A DNA stretch of 64,000 bases, from positions 248,001 to 312,000 of the forward strand of contig WNKP01000007.1 of the NCBI GenBank assembly GCA_009797885.1, given 5' to 3'. The position numbers were made by a program, and so were the translations under genes. The number at the start of each line of letters is the position of its first letter. The stretch's first letter is position 1. Of the stretch, positions 25,942-34,937 are shown one piece after another. Below the pieces are notes generated by a model. That model was not told the DNA's origin. It was given only the letters and a program-made list of their open reading frames with translations, and searched no databases. The DNA is from Flavobacteriaceae bacterium GF1. Lineage in GTDB: Bacteria; Bacteroidota; Bacteroidia; Flavobacteriales; Flavobacteriaceae.

Positions 25942-27471
25942 TTACAGTTTTATCGCAATTCCGAAATTGGCATTCAGTAAAATAGGATTATCGACTTGAG
26001 AGGTGTTAAAAGTACCGAAAGTAGGTTTTGATATTAGCTCTAGACGAAGGGACAGGTAATCGTTGAAATTGTAATTGATTCCAGTTCCCAAACGAATACT
26101 CAATATATATTTGGCGTAGTTTTTATTTTCTCCCAAAAAGAGAAGATCACCACTTTCCGTCAAAGCATTCAAACGGTTTTTTAACAAGATGGAAGTACCT
26201 GCACCAGCCATTACATCCGCTGTCCATTTACTTTTTTTCCATACCCTATAAACGAAATCCACAGGAAACTCAAGGTAAGCCAATTCTTCCTGTAACGTTA
26301 GTTGCTCTGGTTGCGAAAACGAATTTGAAAAACTGTCATAGTTTAATCCATTTTTGAAATCGACATTTGTATAGTAATTTGTATTGCTATCGTTGGGTAT
26401 GATACTAACATCGAAGGTCTTTTTTGAATAATTCGAATACAGAATGCCTAATCGGATTTCAAACTTAGGATTCACACGAACCGAACCATAGCCGCCAAAG
26501 CCAAATCTTAGGTTGGAGGTTTTTTTATTTCCATCCAGTGCCCTATCAATTGTAGATTCGTCTTTAAGCCTGCTATATAAAGAAGTGTTTACCAAGGGCA
26601 AAAAGTAGTATTCTAAATTGGATTTCTTTTTATGATTGGTAGAATCGACAGCATTTTTTTTCAATTTCCTGTCTATTTTGGTAATCTTACTTGATTTCTT
26701 CGACCTTAAGGAATCAATGTGCTTAGACCTAAGACTATCGGATTCTGTAATGGGATTTTGAAATTTATCAATTTTATCGGCATTTTGTTCTATGGCTATT
26801 TCATCAGTGAATCTCCTTAACTTTTTGGCAATTTCAGGATTGCTTTGATTGACTATGGTTGTTGTTTTATTTGATTTGTCATTTATGTCCCGATGGTTTG
26901 CTTTAGTACCAATTGGACTATTTTTTTCCTGATTTGGGTAAAGCCCGTGCAGTTTTTCGCCATTGTTTGATTTCCCAATAGAGGACGTTGAAGCCTCTTG
27001 GGATGTCCCTTCAATAAAATTTTCTTTACCATTCTTTGTTTTTAGGTTTTCTGTTGCGTTCTTGGTCTGGGTAAGCGTAAGTTTGCGATAAGAAGCACCT
27101 TTTTCACCTAAAATTTGAATGTCGATCGAGTCTTTAAAAAGGCCGGAGTTTGTCGATGTTTGATTTCCATTTTCCTTTTTGACATTGGATTTTACATTAT
27201 TTCTATCTGAGCTATCATTTTTAGAATCCTTTGCCACCTTTGGTATTGTTTGTTTTTCATTTCTTTTTTCTTGGATGGCTGGAAGAACGAGCAAATAGGA
27301 CAGTGATGTCAGTACCACAATTGTAGAAACCCAAATAAGCCCCAACCGTAAGAATCTTCGGCGCCTTAGGGTTTTCTCTATAGCCTTCCACACGAGGCTG
27401 TTCGACTGTTCAACCTCGGAATCTGACAATTGCTCTGCTATGAGCTTTCCTATGTCTTTTTCACTTTCCAT
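25942..27471 (-). CDS. Dual-membrane-spanning anti-sigma-like protein (cytoplasmic head, TM helix, disordered linker, outer-membrane barrel)
   Basis: 509 residues. Residues 1-38 form a short cytoplasmic head (LIAEQLSDSEVE..LVWKAIEKTLRRRR); 40-66 are one hydrophobic helix; about 67-285 are a Ser/Asn/Lys-rich, low-complexity linker long enough to cross the periplasm; about 290-509 are beta strands of a PorT-like outer-membrane barrel (LRFGFGGYGSVRV, FEIRLGILYSNYS, AYLEFPVDFVYRVW, WTADVMAGAGTSILL, YILSIRLGTGINYNF, YLSLRLELISKP). The gene overlaps the ECF sigma gene by 11 nt. This architecture matches the dual-membrane-spanning anti-sigma (Dma) idea reported for Bacteroides; the role here is inferred. 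Confidence 0.8.
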   Translation of the reverse strand: MESEKDIGKLIAEQLSDSEVEQSNSLVWKAIEKTLRRRRFLRLGLIWVSTIVVLTSLSYLLVLPAIQEKRNEKQTIPKVAKDSKNDSSDRNNVKSNVKKENGNQTSTNSGLFKDSIDIQILGEKGASYRKLTLTQTKNATENLKTKNGKENFIEGTSQEASTSSIGKSNNGEKLHGLYPNQEKNSPIGTKANHRDINDKSNKTTTIVNQSNPEIAKKLRRFTDEIAIEQNADKIDKFQNPITESDSLRSKHIDSLRSKKSSKITKIDRKLKKNAVDSTNHKKKSNLEYYFLPLVNTSLYSRLKDESTIDRALDGNKKTSNLRFGFGGYGSVRVNPKFEIRLGILYSNYSKKTFDVSIIPNDSNTNYYTNVDFKNGLNYDSFSNSFSQPEQLTLQEELAYLEFPVDFVYRVWKKSKWTADVMAGAGTSILLKNRLNALTESGDLLFLGENKNYAKYILSIRLGTGINYNFNDYLSLRLELISKPTFGTFNTSQVDNPILLNANFGIAIKL

Positions 27472-28015
27472 TTTTTACTGCACTACGTTTTTTAAGTGCT
27501 ACAACTTTTTCCTTTAGCTTTATTTTGGCCCGATGTAAATTTGATTTGGATGTTCCCTCGGATATATTCAACATAAGGGCTATCTCTTTATGACTATAAC
27601 CATCCAATTGATAAAGGTTGAAAACCAACCTGTATTGGTCGGGCAATTCCCTGATCAATCCGATTACATCTTCAATTGAAGCAGGCAATTCATTGGGGGC
27701 TATGGTCACATCTTCGGTTAAGATTTCAATTTTATCATCCTTAAGGTCATACGTCCTGATTTTCTTGTATTTATCTATGGCCTTGTTGATGGCAATCCTC
27801 TTCATCCATCCTTCGAAAGAACCCTTCCCTTTGTATTTTTTTATGTTTTCGAAGATTTCTATAAAAACATCATGGAGGTGATCTTCAGCTTCTTCAAGGG
27901 AACGACAATATTTTAGGCAAACTTGAAAAAGCCTCTTTTCATATTTATGATATAACTCTTCTCGTGCCCTACGATTCTTTTTTGCACAACTTTTTATAAG
28001 TTGGTCTAATTCCAA
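27461..28015 (-). CDS. ECF (sigma-E type) RNA polymerase sigma factor
   Basis: 184 residues. Region 2 is REELYHKYEKRLFQVCLKYCRSLEEAEDHLHDVFIEIF..KGKGSFEGWMKRIAINKAID (about 18-80) and region 4 is ELPDQYRLVFNLYQLDGYSHKEIALMLNISEGTSKSNLHRAKIKLKE (about 118-165). It directs transcription of a regulon probably tied to envelope state, since its 3' end overlaps the membrane-spanning anti-sigma-like gene. The only usable start is a TTG at 28015: the frame is closed by TAG two codons upstream, and the next ATG would delete region 2. Confidence 0.93.
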   Translation of the reverse strand: MELDQLIKSCAKKNRRAREELYHKYEKRLFQVCLKYCRSLEEAEDHLHDVFIEIFENIKKYKGKGSFEGWMKRIAINKAIDKYKKIRTYDLKDDKIEILTEDVTIAPNELPASIEDVIGLIRELPDQYRLVFNLYQLDGYSHKEIALMLNISEGTSKSNLHRAKIKLKEKVVALKKRSAVKNGK

Positions 28016-28107
28016 GTAACCCTATTTATTGAGTTTTAAAAGACTGCATGTTTTGATCGGTTTCTGTAGATTTTTTAGCATTTTAACGGCGTCAGGATAT
28101 CATAATT

Positions 28108-28572
28108 TTATTGTTTTAGGAAAACCGAATCCCTGCCAACACATCTTTCCGATCCATCAGGGGCATAAATTATGGCCTTTACCAATCCACCTTTAAAATT
28201 GGAATCAAACTCCAGTATCACATACTGTTCTTTAGCGTCGCTTATTTTTATTCCTTCTCCAGTGATTTGCCATTCGTAGGTGAGTCCTTGGGGCTCATAG
28301 GTTGGTCCGCTACCATCATTTATGACATATCTACTGCCCCCGGCGTACCTTTCATTAACGATGACGGAATCTGGAAAAACAACACAACAATTTGCCCCTT
28401 CGTTATTTCCCAACGATTCATCACAATTATCCAAAACTTCCAAATCAACGGCATTAAGGGTTGTCAACAGCAATTCCTCGGTTACTTCCAATCTTGTTTC
28501 TTCCGTGGAACATCCTAAAACGAAAAGACAGCTCAGTAAAAGACCATATTGGACAAGTTTATTTTTTTTCAT
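28108..28572 (-). CDS. Hypothetical lipoprotein (154 aa)
   Basis: Lipoprotein signal with VLGC (Cys21), then about 133 residues without a recognised domain. The C-terminal half, TYEWQITGEGIKIS..YVILEFDSNFKGGLVKAIIYAPDG, has the feel of a PKD/Ig-like fold seen in Bacteroidota surface proteins. CDES, NCCVVF and RCVG give four further Cys. It lies 92 nt upstream of the ECF sigma gene on the same strand and could be a co-transcribed sensor partner or a target; neither is shown. Confidence 0.72.
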   Translation of the reverse strand: MKKNKLVQYGLLLSCLFVLGCSTEETRLEVTEELLLTTLNAVDLEVLDNCDESLGNNEGANCCVVFPDSVIVNERYAGGSRYVINDGSGPTYEPQGLTYEWQITGEGIKISDAKEQYVILEFDSNFKGGLVKAIIYAPDGSERCVGRDSVFLKQ

Positions 28573-28664
28573 ATCCTAAATTTAATTTTTAAATGTTTGA
28601 TTTTTAAACTAATGGTGTTTATGTGGTTTATCCGTGATTTTTTAATTGCTCATGAAAACTTGTT

Positions 28665-28982
28665 TTAGGGCAAAAGCCGATTTTTTGAAACGTCCTTCGT
28701 AATGTTGTAATTGGTTTGCCATGGTATGGAGGTGCCTATGATGGCGGGTGGGGGCGTGAAGTTATCACTTGATAAAAGGGTGATATCCAATCTTCCTGAG
28801 AAATCTCCTGCCAGCTCATATGAAACCAAGCTTTCAGATGCATCGGGATTTGAGTTGCTATCCGGTTCGTTTTCCGAATCATTGGATTTGATGACCAATT
28901 CTGATAGGTCAAAGTTCCCTGAGCATGCCATTGTTATGAGGATTAAAATCAGGGGTATTTTTCCTAACATTCCTCGTTTCAT
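28665..28982 (-). CDS. Small hypothetical lipoprotein (105 aa), possibly truncated
   Basis: Lipoprotein signal LILITMAC (Cys20), a Ser/Asn/Glu-rich linker, then LVSYELAGDFSGRLDITLL..SIPWQTNYNIT. The last part resembles the single beta-sandwich (about 90 residues) of MmpS-like Bacteroidota lipoproteins, but it ends soon after the IPW motif, one or two strands early. It is either a short variant or a gene cut by a frameshift; no continuation was seen in the other frames. It is upstream of the 154-aa lipoprotein and the ECF pair. Confidence 0.5.
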   Translation of the reverse strand: MKRGMLGKIPLILILITMACSGNFDLSELVIKSNDSENEPDSNSNPDASESLVSYELAGDFSGRLDITLLSSDNFTPPPAIIGTSIPWQTNYNITKDVSKNRLLP

Positions 28983-29040
28983 ACTAGTATTGATTTTTGG
29001 CTTAGATATTCAGTAGTCTGTTTTTTGAAAAAAAGTTGCG

Positions 29041-29072
29041 TAAAAAAAAGCCCTAACTTTTGTTAGGGCTTT
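29041..29072 (-). terminator. Intrinsic terminator of pnp
   Basis: AAAGCCCTAAC (29047-29057) pairs with GTTAGGGCTTT (29062-29072) around a 4-nt loop; on the minus strand it runs into eight T's, about 28 nt after the pnp stop. Confidence 0.88.
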
Positions 29073-29100
29073 AAAAAACTAAAGGGTTTGGGATTGATCT

Positions 29101-31347
29101 TTAGTCCTCCCTTTTTGGCCTTCTATCTCGGTTATCGCGACTTCCGCCTCGTCGGTCATTGTTTCTGCGATCACCTCCTCTTCGATCTCCCCTGTCATTT
29201 CTGGAAGGGCGCTCAACAAAGCCTTCTGGCTTCGGCAAAAGTGCTTTTCGCGACACTTTTTCCTTTTTGGTCCTTGGGTCAAGTCCAAAATATTTCACAT
29301 CGATAACATCACCAAGGTTGACCACATCGGTTACCTTATCGGTTCGTTCCCACGCCAATTCAGAGACATGGAGCAATACCTCATTACCAGGAGCTTCAAC
29401 ATATTCCACGACGGCTCCAAAATCAAGTAATTTGATGACCTGTACCTCATATGCGCTACCAACTTCCGGTTTGAACATAACGGCTTCAATCTTGGCAATG
29501 ACAGCATCGATACCGGCTTGGTCCGTACCTAAAATTTCCACGATTCCCTCTTCCGTTTCCGGATCCTCATTGATGACTATAGTGGTATTGGTCTCTTTTT
29601 GAAGTTCTTGGATAACTTTTCCTCCAGAACCAATAACCGCACCTATGTATTCTCCTGGAATGATCTTAGTAACAATTTTGGGTGCGTAGGATTTCACTTC
29701 AGGTCTCGGTGCTTCAATGGTATCGGTAAGGTGCTTTAATATGTGCAACCTTCCCTCTTTTGCCTGCATTAGGGCTTTTACCAATATTTCATAGGAAAGC
29801 CCCTTAACCTTAATGTCCATTTGGCAGGCCGTAATACCCTCTTCAGTACCGGTTACCTTAAAGTCCATGTCCCCAAGATGATCTTCATCACCAAGGATGT
29901 CGGAGAGTACTGCGTATTTACCGGTTTCCGTATCCGTTATCAACCCCATGGCAATTCCGGACACCGGCTTTTTTAATTGCACCCCAGCATCCATGATGGC
30001 CATGGTTCCCGAGCAAACGGTGGCCATGGAAGAGGAACCATTGGATTCCAATACCTCGGATACTACACGAACAGTATAAGGACAATCCTCAGGAATCATG
30101 CCTTTTAAAGCACGTTGTGCCAAATTTCCATGTCCCACTTCCCTACGCGAAGTACCACGAATGGGCCTTGCTTCACCCGTTGAAAACGGAGGGAAATTGT
30201 AATGGAGGTAAAATGATTCCTCACCTTCGTATGAAGGCATGTCTATAATATTGGAATCCCTGGATGTTCCGAGGGTCACCGTTGCCAGTGCTTGTGTCTC
30301 TCCCCTGGTAAAGATGGATGAACCATGTACGGAAGGCAAATAATCCACCTCACACCAAATAGGCCTGATATCCGTGGTTTTTCTACCATCCAATCGCAAT
30401 CCTTCATTCAATGTTAGGTTACGAACAGCCTCTTTATGGGCTTTAGCAAAGTACTTATGGATCAGTCCTCCCAATTCTTCTTGCTCTTCTTCTGTGTAGG
30501 ATTCAAAGACTTCTTCCTTTAAATCACTGAATGCCTGGCCCCGTTCTTGTTTGGAACTTCCTGCTTTGGCTATGGCATATGACTTGTCATAAACCATTTC
30601 ATACACCTTTTTCTCAAGTTCTTCATCTTCGGGTTCCGGGTCATATTCACGAACCTCTTTTTTGCCAAAGGCTTCGGCCAATTTTCGTTGGGCCTCGCAT
30701 TGTGCCTTAATGGCATCATGGGCAAATTCAATGGCCTTGACCATTTCCTCTTCGGAGATTTCCTTCAGCTCACCCTCCACCATCATTACGGAATCCTCGG
30801 AAGCCCCAATGACCATATCAATATCGGATTCCTTCAATTGATTTAGGGTTGGGTTGATGATCAATTCACCATTTATACGTCCTACCCTTACTTCCGAAAT
30901 TGGACATTCAAAGGGAATATCCGATAACTGAATTGCCGTGGATGCCGCCAAACCGGCCATGGCATCCGGCATAACATCTTCGTCATGTGACATTAATTGA
31001 ATCATCACCTGTGTTTCAGCGTGATAATCCTTTGGAAACAGTGGGCGCAATACACGGTCCACCAATCGCATGGTCAGCACCTCTCCATCACTGGGACGCG
31101 CCTCACGTTTAAAAAATCCACCTGGATAACGTCCCGCCGCCGCGAATTTTTCACGATAATCAACGGTAAGGGGTAAAAAATCCACATCGGCCGCGTGGTA
31201 GTTGGATACTACTGTTGCCAATAGCATGCATTTACCGGATTGTACCACTACCGAACCATGTGCTTGCTTGGCCAGTTTTCCGGTTTCGATAGAGATTTCC
31301 CTACCATCACCTAGGTCAATGACCTCTTTAAAAGTTTTTGGAATCAT
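29101..31347 (-). CDS. pnp: Polyribonucleotide nucleotidyltransferase (PNPase)
   Basis: 748 residues. It degrades RNA from the 3' end with phosphate and is part of RNA turnover. Two RNase PH domains (about 1-230 and 310-545; [14 protein letters not shown] and [18 protein letters not shown] mark the active second one), then KH ([26 protein letters not shown], about 555-610) and S1 (about 625-690) domains, and a Gly/Arg/Asp-rich tail ([16 protein letters not shown]) for extra RNA contact. The ATG at 31347 gives the family N-terminus [15 protein letters not shown]; the frame is open 14 codons further up but that part lies against the leader. Confidence 0.97.
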   Translation of the reverse strand: MIPKTFKEVIDLGDGREISIETGKLAKQAHGSVVVQSGKCMLLATVVSNYHAADVDFLPLTVDYREKFAAAGRYPGGFFKREARPSDGEVLTMRLVDRVLRPLFPKDYHAETQVMIQLMSHDEDVMPDAMAGLAASTAIQLSDIPFECPISEVRVGRINGELIINPTLNQLKESDIDMVIGASEDSVMMVEGELKEISEEEMVKAIEFAHDAIKAQCEAQRKLAEAFGKKEVREYDPEPEDEELEKKVYEMVYDKSYAIAKAGSSKQERGQAFSDLKEEVFESYTEEEQEELGGLIHKYFAKAHKEAVRNLTLNEGLRLDGRKTTDIRPIWCEVDYLPSVHGSSIFTRGETQALATVTLGTSRDSNIIDMPSYEGEESFYLHYNFPPFSTGEARPIRGTSRREVGHGNLAQRALKGMIPEDCPYTVRVVSEVLESNGSSSMATVCSGTMAIMDAGVQLKKPVSGIAMGLITDTETGKYAVLSDILGDEDHLGDMDFKVTGTEEGITACQMDIKVKGLSYEILVKALMQAKEGRLHILKHLTDTIEAPRPEVKSYAPKIVTKIIPGEYIGAVIGSGGKVIQELQKETNTTIVINEDPETEEGIVEILGTDQAGIDAVIAKIEAVMFKPEVGSAYEVQVIKLLDFGAVVEYVEAPGNEVLLHVSELAWERTDKVTDVVNLGDVIDVKYFGLDPRTKKEKVSRKALLPKPEGFVERPSRNDRGDRRGGDRRNNDRRGGSRDNRDRRPKRED

Positions 31348-31389
31348 AAAAATTGTGTTGCCTTCTTTGTTGAAGGTCTTGTTAAACAT

Positions 31390-31444
31390 TTGGTCTACCG
31401 CCTATCCGGGCGGTCGGGTTGTGTTGTTGCATTGTATAGACCAA
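31390..31444 (-). promoter_or_regulatory. Structured 5' leader of pnp
   Basis: An 8-bp perfect inverted repeat (31390-31397 TTGGTCTA with 31437-31444 TAGACCAA) encloses a 5-bp GC hairpin (CCGCC 31398-31402, GGCGG 31409-31413). It ends 42 nt before the pnp start codon. In E. coli pnp is autoregulated through a leader stem cut by RNase III; an equivalent role here is inference. Confidence 0.5.
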
Positions 31445-31527
31445 TGAAAGCTCGAACAGCTTTTTGTATGCCCCGAACCACGTTCAGGGTCTTTGTTATG
31501 TGGTTTCATCGAACCTAACTACTTCGA

Positions 31528-31558
31528 CAAAAAAGAAATGGGGCGTTGATAGCCCCAT
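31528..31558 (-). terminator. Intrinsic terminator of rpsO
   Basis: ATGGGGC (31538-31544) pairs with GCCCCAT (31552-31558) around a 7-nt loop, beginning 4 nt after the rpsO stop; on the minus strand it is followed by TTTCTTTTTTG. Confidence 0.85.
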
Positions 31559-31562
31559 TATT

Positions 31563-31832
31563 TTATTTTCTAATACCTAACTCTTTTATAAGTGCACGGT
31601 ATTTTTCAATGTCTTTTTTCTTAAGGTAATCCAACAAACTACGTCTTTTACCTACCAATTTCACCAAGGAACGTTCTGTGTTGAAGTCCTTATGGTTTTC
31701 CTTCAAATGCTTTGTAAGGTGGTTGATACGATACGTGAACAACGCAATTTGTCCTTCCGTTGACCCGGTGTTTCCCTCGGAACCACCGTGTTTTTTAAAA
31801 ATTTCCGCTTTTTTTTCTTTACTTAAATACAT
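31563..31832 (-). CDS. rpsO: 30S ribosomal protein S15
   Basis: 89 residues, standard length. Binds 16S rRNA early in 30S assembly. The core HGGSEGNTGSTEGQIALFTYRI, NHLTKHLKENHKDFNTERSL and LVGKRRSLLDYLKKKD segments are all conserved. The ATG at 31832 gives the family N-terminus YLSKEKKAEIFKKHGG; the longer frame to 31904 is leader. rpsO and pnp are adjacent and in the same order as in many bacteria, but a terminator separates them. Confidence 0.97.
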   Translation of the reverse strand: MYLSKEKKAEIFKKHGGSEGNTGSTEGQIALFTYRINHLTKHLKENHKDFNTERSLVKLVGKRRSLLDYLKKKDIEKYRALIKELGIRK

Positions 31833-31874
31833 GCCAATATTGTTAAAATGATTTTTATGTATTTGATTGGTTTT

Positions 31875-31890
31875 CCATTGTTTACAATGG
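31875..31890 (-). promoter_or_regulatory. Hairpin in the rpsO leader
   Basis: CCATTG (31875-31880), loop of 4, CAATGG (31885-31890): a perfect 6-bp stem inside the about 70-nt leader. S15 autoregulation through its leader is known in several phyla with unrelated structures; a role here is a guess. Confidence 0.35.
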
Positions 31891-31908
31891 ATTCCAGCAA
31901 TCAAGGCG

Positions 31909-31916
31909 CAAAGATA
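31909..31916 (-). promoter_or_regulatory. Candidate -7 box of rpsO
   Basis: Minus-strand TATCTTTG, an exact TAnnTTTG match, about 77 nt upstream of the rpsO start codon. Confidence 0.55.
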
Positions 31917-32005
31917 CTTCTTTTTTTGTTCTAAAAAATTTTATTTGGGATTAAACCTTTTTTCCCTGGTCAAGTCATAAGGACAAACTTTAAAATTTGA
32001 TCGTT

Positions 32006-32878
32006 ATGAAAAAGAGCCTTAAACCAATGAACCTGGTTGGACTTTTACTACTGTCCGGTTTGACATTTACTGCTTGTAGTGAAGAAGAAACTGCAACAGA
32101 AGAAATTTTTACCGATGCCGAAGTCATTACCGTTGCGGAATTGCAATACAGTGATGAAGCGGAACAAATGGCGGATGATATTGCTGAAATTGCGGAGGAT
32201 GCTTACGTTTCCGATGAAATGTCGGTAACCTCAAAAGGCATATACCTATCGGATTATTTACCTGATTGTGTGACCGTCACTACGATTGAAACGGACACTA
32301 CCAAGGAAAAGACCATCGACTTTGGGCAGGGATGCGAACTAAGAAATGGGAACGTACTTGCCGGAATTGTCAAGTTAAGTTATGTCAAGGATATGGAAGC
32401 TGCTTCCAAAACTATCACCCTAACCTTGGAAAACTTTGTCTTCAATGAGGTATCCGTAGAAGGTGGCGCCAGTATTCTTAGGGTACGGTCCAATGAAAAT
32501 GACAATCCACAGTCAACCGCCACACGAAACTACAATGCAACATGGCCGGATGGCGAAACCGCTTCTTTTTCAGGAACCAGAACCAGGGAATGGATAGAAG
32601 GTTTCGGAACAGGTTTTTGGGGGGACAACGTTTTCTTGATTACGGGCAGTGGTACATTTACCAACAGGGCAGGAAATGTTTTTTCCAAAGAAATTACCAC
32701 GCCGTTAAGACGGGAAATGAGCTGTAGGTTTATTGTACAGGGCGTTTTGGAAATTTCTAGAAACGGCGCTACGGCAAGCCTGGATTTTGGGGATGGCAGT
32801 TGTGATGCGAAAGGGATTTTGACCAAACCCGATGGAACCTCGGAAGAAGTGTTTTTAAGAAGGTTTTTTAAAAACTAA
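32006..32878 (+). CDS. Hypothetical lipoprotein (290 aa)
   Basis: Lipoprotein signal LTFTAC (Cys24), an acidic linker (EEETATEE), then a soluble domain of about 250 residues that is not recognised. It repeats beta-strand patterns: CVTVTTIETDTTKEKTIDFGQGCELRNG (about 85-112) and the later RRFIVQGVLEISRNGATASLDFGDGSCDAKG, suggesting two related halves with paired Cys. It stands alone, facing away from rpsO and towards accD. The second ATG (32006) is chosen as it directly precedes the basic start of the signal. Confidence 0.8.
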   Translation: MKKSLKPMNLVGLLLLSGLTFTACSEEETATEEIFTDAEVITVAELQYSDEAEQMADDIAEIAEDAYVSDEMSVTSKGIYLSDYLPDCVTVTTIETDTTKEKTIDFGQGCELRNGNVLAGIVKLSYVKDMEAASKTITLTLENFVFNEVSVEGGASILRVRSNENDNPQSTATRNYNATWPDGETASFSGTRTREWIEGFGTGFWGDNVFLITGSGTFTNRAGNVFSKEITTPLRREMSCRFIVQGVLEISRNGATASLDFGDGSCDAKGILTKPDGTSEEVFLRRFFKN

Positions 32879-32900
32879 ACGTTTTTTTGTTTGGAGGTGA

Positions 32901-32934
32901 ATAAAAAAAAGAACCCGTTAGGCAACGGGTTCTT
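32901..32934. terminator. Bidirectional terminator between the lipoprotein gene and accD
   Basis: AAGAACCCGTT (32909-32919) pairs with AACGGGTTCTT (32924-32934), loop AGGC. On the minus strand it is followed by eight T's and includes the accD stop; on the plus strand by TCTTCTTTT. Confidence 0.85.
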
Positions 32935-33796
32935 CTTCTTTTCGTAAAGGTTGGTTTGTAATCAAATCGATATACTGGTTAATCTTCCTTTTTAAGTCCC
33001 TGCGATGGACAATGAAATCCAGGAATCCATGTTCCTTGACAAATTCAGCGGTTTGGAAGCCATCCGGTAAATCCTTGCCTGTAGTATCCTTTACTACCCT
33101 AGGTCCTGCAAAACCGATCAAGGCACCGGGCTCTGAGATGTTGATGTCACCCAACATGGCATAAGAAGCGGTTGTACCTCCCGTAGTGGGATCGGTACAG
33201 AGTGAAATATATGGAATTTTGGCTTCGGCCAATTGGGCCAATTTTGCCGAGGTTTTTGCCAATTGCATCAAGGAAAGTGCTGCCTCCATCATTCTTGCCC
33301 CGCCAGATTTGGAAATCATCAAAAAGGGCAACTTCCTTTTTTTTGCATAATCCACTGCACGTGCAATTTTTTCCCCAACTACACTTCCCATGGACCCTCC
33401 AATAAAACCAAAGTCCATACAGGCAACAACCAGGTCCTTGCCCATGGATTTGCCAACTGCGGTCTTAACGGCATCGTTTAGGCCCGTTTTGGCTTTTGCG
33501 GCTTTCAATCGGTCCGAGTATTTTTTGGTGTCCACAAATTTTAAGGGATCCTTTGAACTTAATTTTTCGTCCAATTCCTTGAATTTGTTATCGTCAAAAA
33601 GAATTTCAAAATACTCTTTACTGCCTATTCGAACGTGGTAATCGTCTTCTGGGCTAACATAAAAATTCTTCGCCAAATCCTCGGACTCCACAATTTTTCC
33701 CGTAGGGGATTTGTACCAAAGCCCTTTGGGGGTGTCCTTTTTCTCTTCGGTAGACGTCTGTATACCTTTTTCCTTTCTTTTGAACCAAGATGACAT
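32918..33796 (-). CDS. accD: Acetyl-CoA carboxylase carboxyltransferase subunit beta
   Basis: 292 residues. With AccA it moves the carboxyl group from biotin to acetyl-CoA, the first step of fatty-acid synthesis. The crotonase-like core is intact: [62 protein letters not shown] and GFAGPRVV. The N-terminal zinc ribbon is not: where other AccD proteins have two CxxC pairs, this one reads KSPTGK and VSPEDD, without Cys. It is downstream of fbaA with 20 nt between. Confidence 0.97.
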   Translation of the reverse strand: MSSWFKRKEKGIQTSTEEKKDTPKGLWYKSPTGKIVESEDLAKNFYVSPEDDYHVRIGSKEYFEILFDDNKFKELDEKLSSKDPLKFVDTKKYSDRLKAAKAKTGLNDAVKTAVGKSMGKDLVVACMDFGFIGGSMGSVVGEKIARAVDYAKKRKLPFLMISKSGGARMMEAALSLMQLAKTSAKLAQLAEAKIPYISLCTDPTTGGTTASYAMLGDINISEPGALIGFAGPRVVKDTTGKDLPDGFQTAEFVKEHGFLDFIVHRRDLKRKINQYIDLITNQPLRKEEEPVA

Positions 33797-33816
33797 ATGA
33801 GGGAGCTTTTGACTGT

Positions 33817-34884
33817 CTAAAGTGTATTGATATTGTTCAAATCCTCAAAGGCACTTTTTAATCGTTCCGAAAATGATTTCTCACCTTCCCTTAACCAAAC
33901 CCTGGGGTCATAGAATTTTTTGTTGGGCACATCATCACCTTCCGGATTACCGATTTGCCCCTGTAAATAGGCACTTTTGCCCTGGACATAATCCCTTACA
34001 CCGGCCATAAATGCATATTGCAGGTCAGTGTCGATATTCATTTTAATGACGCCATAACCAATAGCTTCCCGAATCTCCTCCACAGTTGAGCCCGAACCGC
34101 CATGGAAAACAAAATCAATATGGTTATGGCCAACGCCGTATTTATTTGAAATGTACTCCTGGGAATTCTTTAAAATTTTAGGGGTCAATTTTACGTTTCC
34201 GGGTTTATATACCCCGTGCACGTTGCCAAAGGCAGCGGCAACGGTAAATCTTGGACTTACCTTGGACAATTCTTCATAAGCATACGCTACTTCTTCCGGT
34301 TGGGTGTACAGTTTGGAACTATCAACATCTGTATTATCCACACCGTCTTCCTCCCCACCGGTAACCCCGAGTTCTATCTCCAGGGTCATGTCCATTTTGG
34401 ACATGCGCTCCAAATATCTTTTACATATTTCAATATTTTCTTCAATGGGCTCTTCGGATAAATCGATCATGTGCGAGCTGTAGAGTGACCTTCCGGTTGA
34501 CTTGTAATGTGCCTCGCTGGCATCAAGCAATCCATCGATCCAAGGCAACAATTTCTTTGCACAGTGATCGGTGTGCAGGATTACACTGGCCCCATAGGCT
34601 TCTGCCATTTGGTGTACGTGCTTTGCTCCTGCGATTCCGCCTAAAATGGCCGATCTTTGATTTTCATTGGACAACCCTTTGCCCGCATTGAACTGCGCGC
34701 CTCCGTTGGAGAATTGAATAATAACCGGAGCGTTCAAGGACGCTGCGGTTTCCATTACGGCATTGACCGTGTTTGAGCCTATTACGTTTACTGCTGGAAG
34801 GGCGAATCCCTTCTCCTTCGCATAATTGAAAATTTCCTGTACTTGATCGCCCGTTGCAACGCCAGGCTTTATGTTGTGCGCCAT
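33817..34884 (-). CDS. fbaA: Class II fructose-bisphosphate aldolase
   Basis: 355 residues. It splits fructose 1,6-bisphosphate into DHAP and glyceraldehyde 3-phosphate, using Zn2+. Marks: [14 protein letters not shown] (catalytic Asp and zinc His), [38 protein letters not shown] and [10 protein letters not shown]. The length and motifs are those of the E. coli FbaA subgroup. A candidate -7 box lies upstream; accD follows in the same direction. Confidence 0.97.
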   Translation of the reverse strand: MAHNIKPGVATGDQVQEIFNYAKEKGFALPAVNVIGSNTVNAVMETAASLNAPVIIQFSNGGAQFNAGKGLSNENQRSAILGGIAGAKHVHQMAEAYGASVILHTDHCAKKLLPWIDGLLDASEAHYKSTGRSLYSSHMIDLSEEPIEENIEICKRYLERMSKMDMTLEIELGVTGGEEDGVDNTDVDSSKLYTQPEEVAYAYEELSKVSPRFTVAAAFGNVHGVYKPGNVKLTPKILKNSQEYISNKYGVGHNHIDFVFHGGSGSTVEEIREAIGYGVIKMNIDTDLQYAFMAGVRDYVQGKSAYLQGQIGNPEGDDVPNKKFYDPRVWLREGEKSFSERLKSAFEDLNNINTL

Positions 34885-34916
34885 ATCTTAAGTTGGTTAC
34901 TTGTTTGAATAGTCCA

Positions 34917-34924
34917 CAAAAATA
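34917..34924 (-). promoter_or_regulatory. Candidate -7 box of fbaA-accD
   Basis: Minus-strand TATTTTTG, 32 nt upstream of the fbaA start codon. Confidence 0.45.
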
Positions 34925-34937
34925 ACAATAATTGGTC

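Noticed and set aside
28665-28982. Frameshifted pseudogene of a larger lipoprotein
   Set aside because: No continuation of the beta-sandwich was found in other frames downstream, so truncation is left as a possibility, not called.
31348-31389. Longer N-terminus for PNPase (14 extra codons)
   Set aside because: The family starts at [15 protein letters not shown], and the extra part abuts the structured leader.
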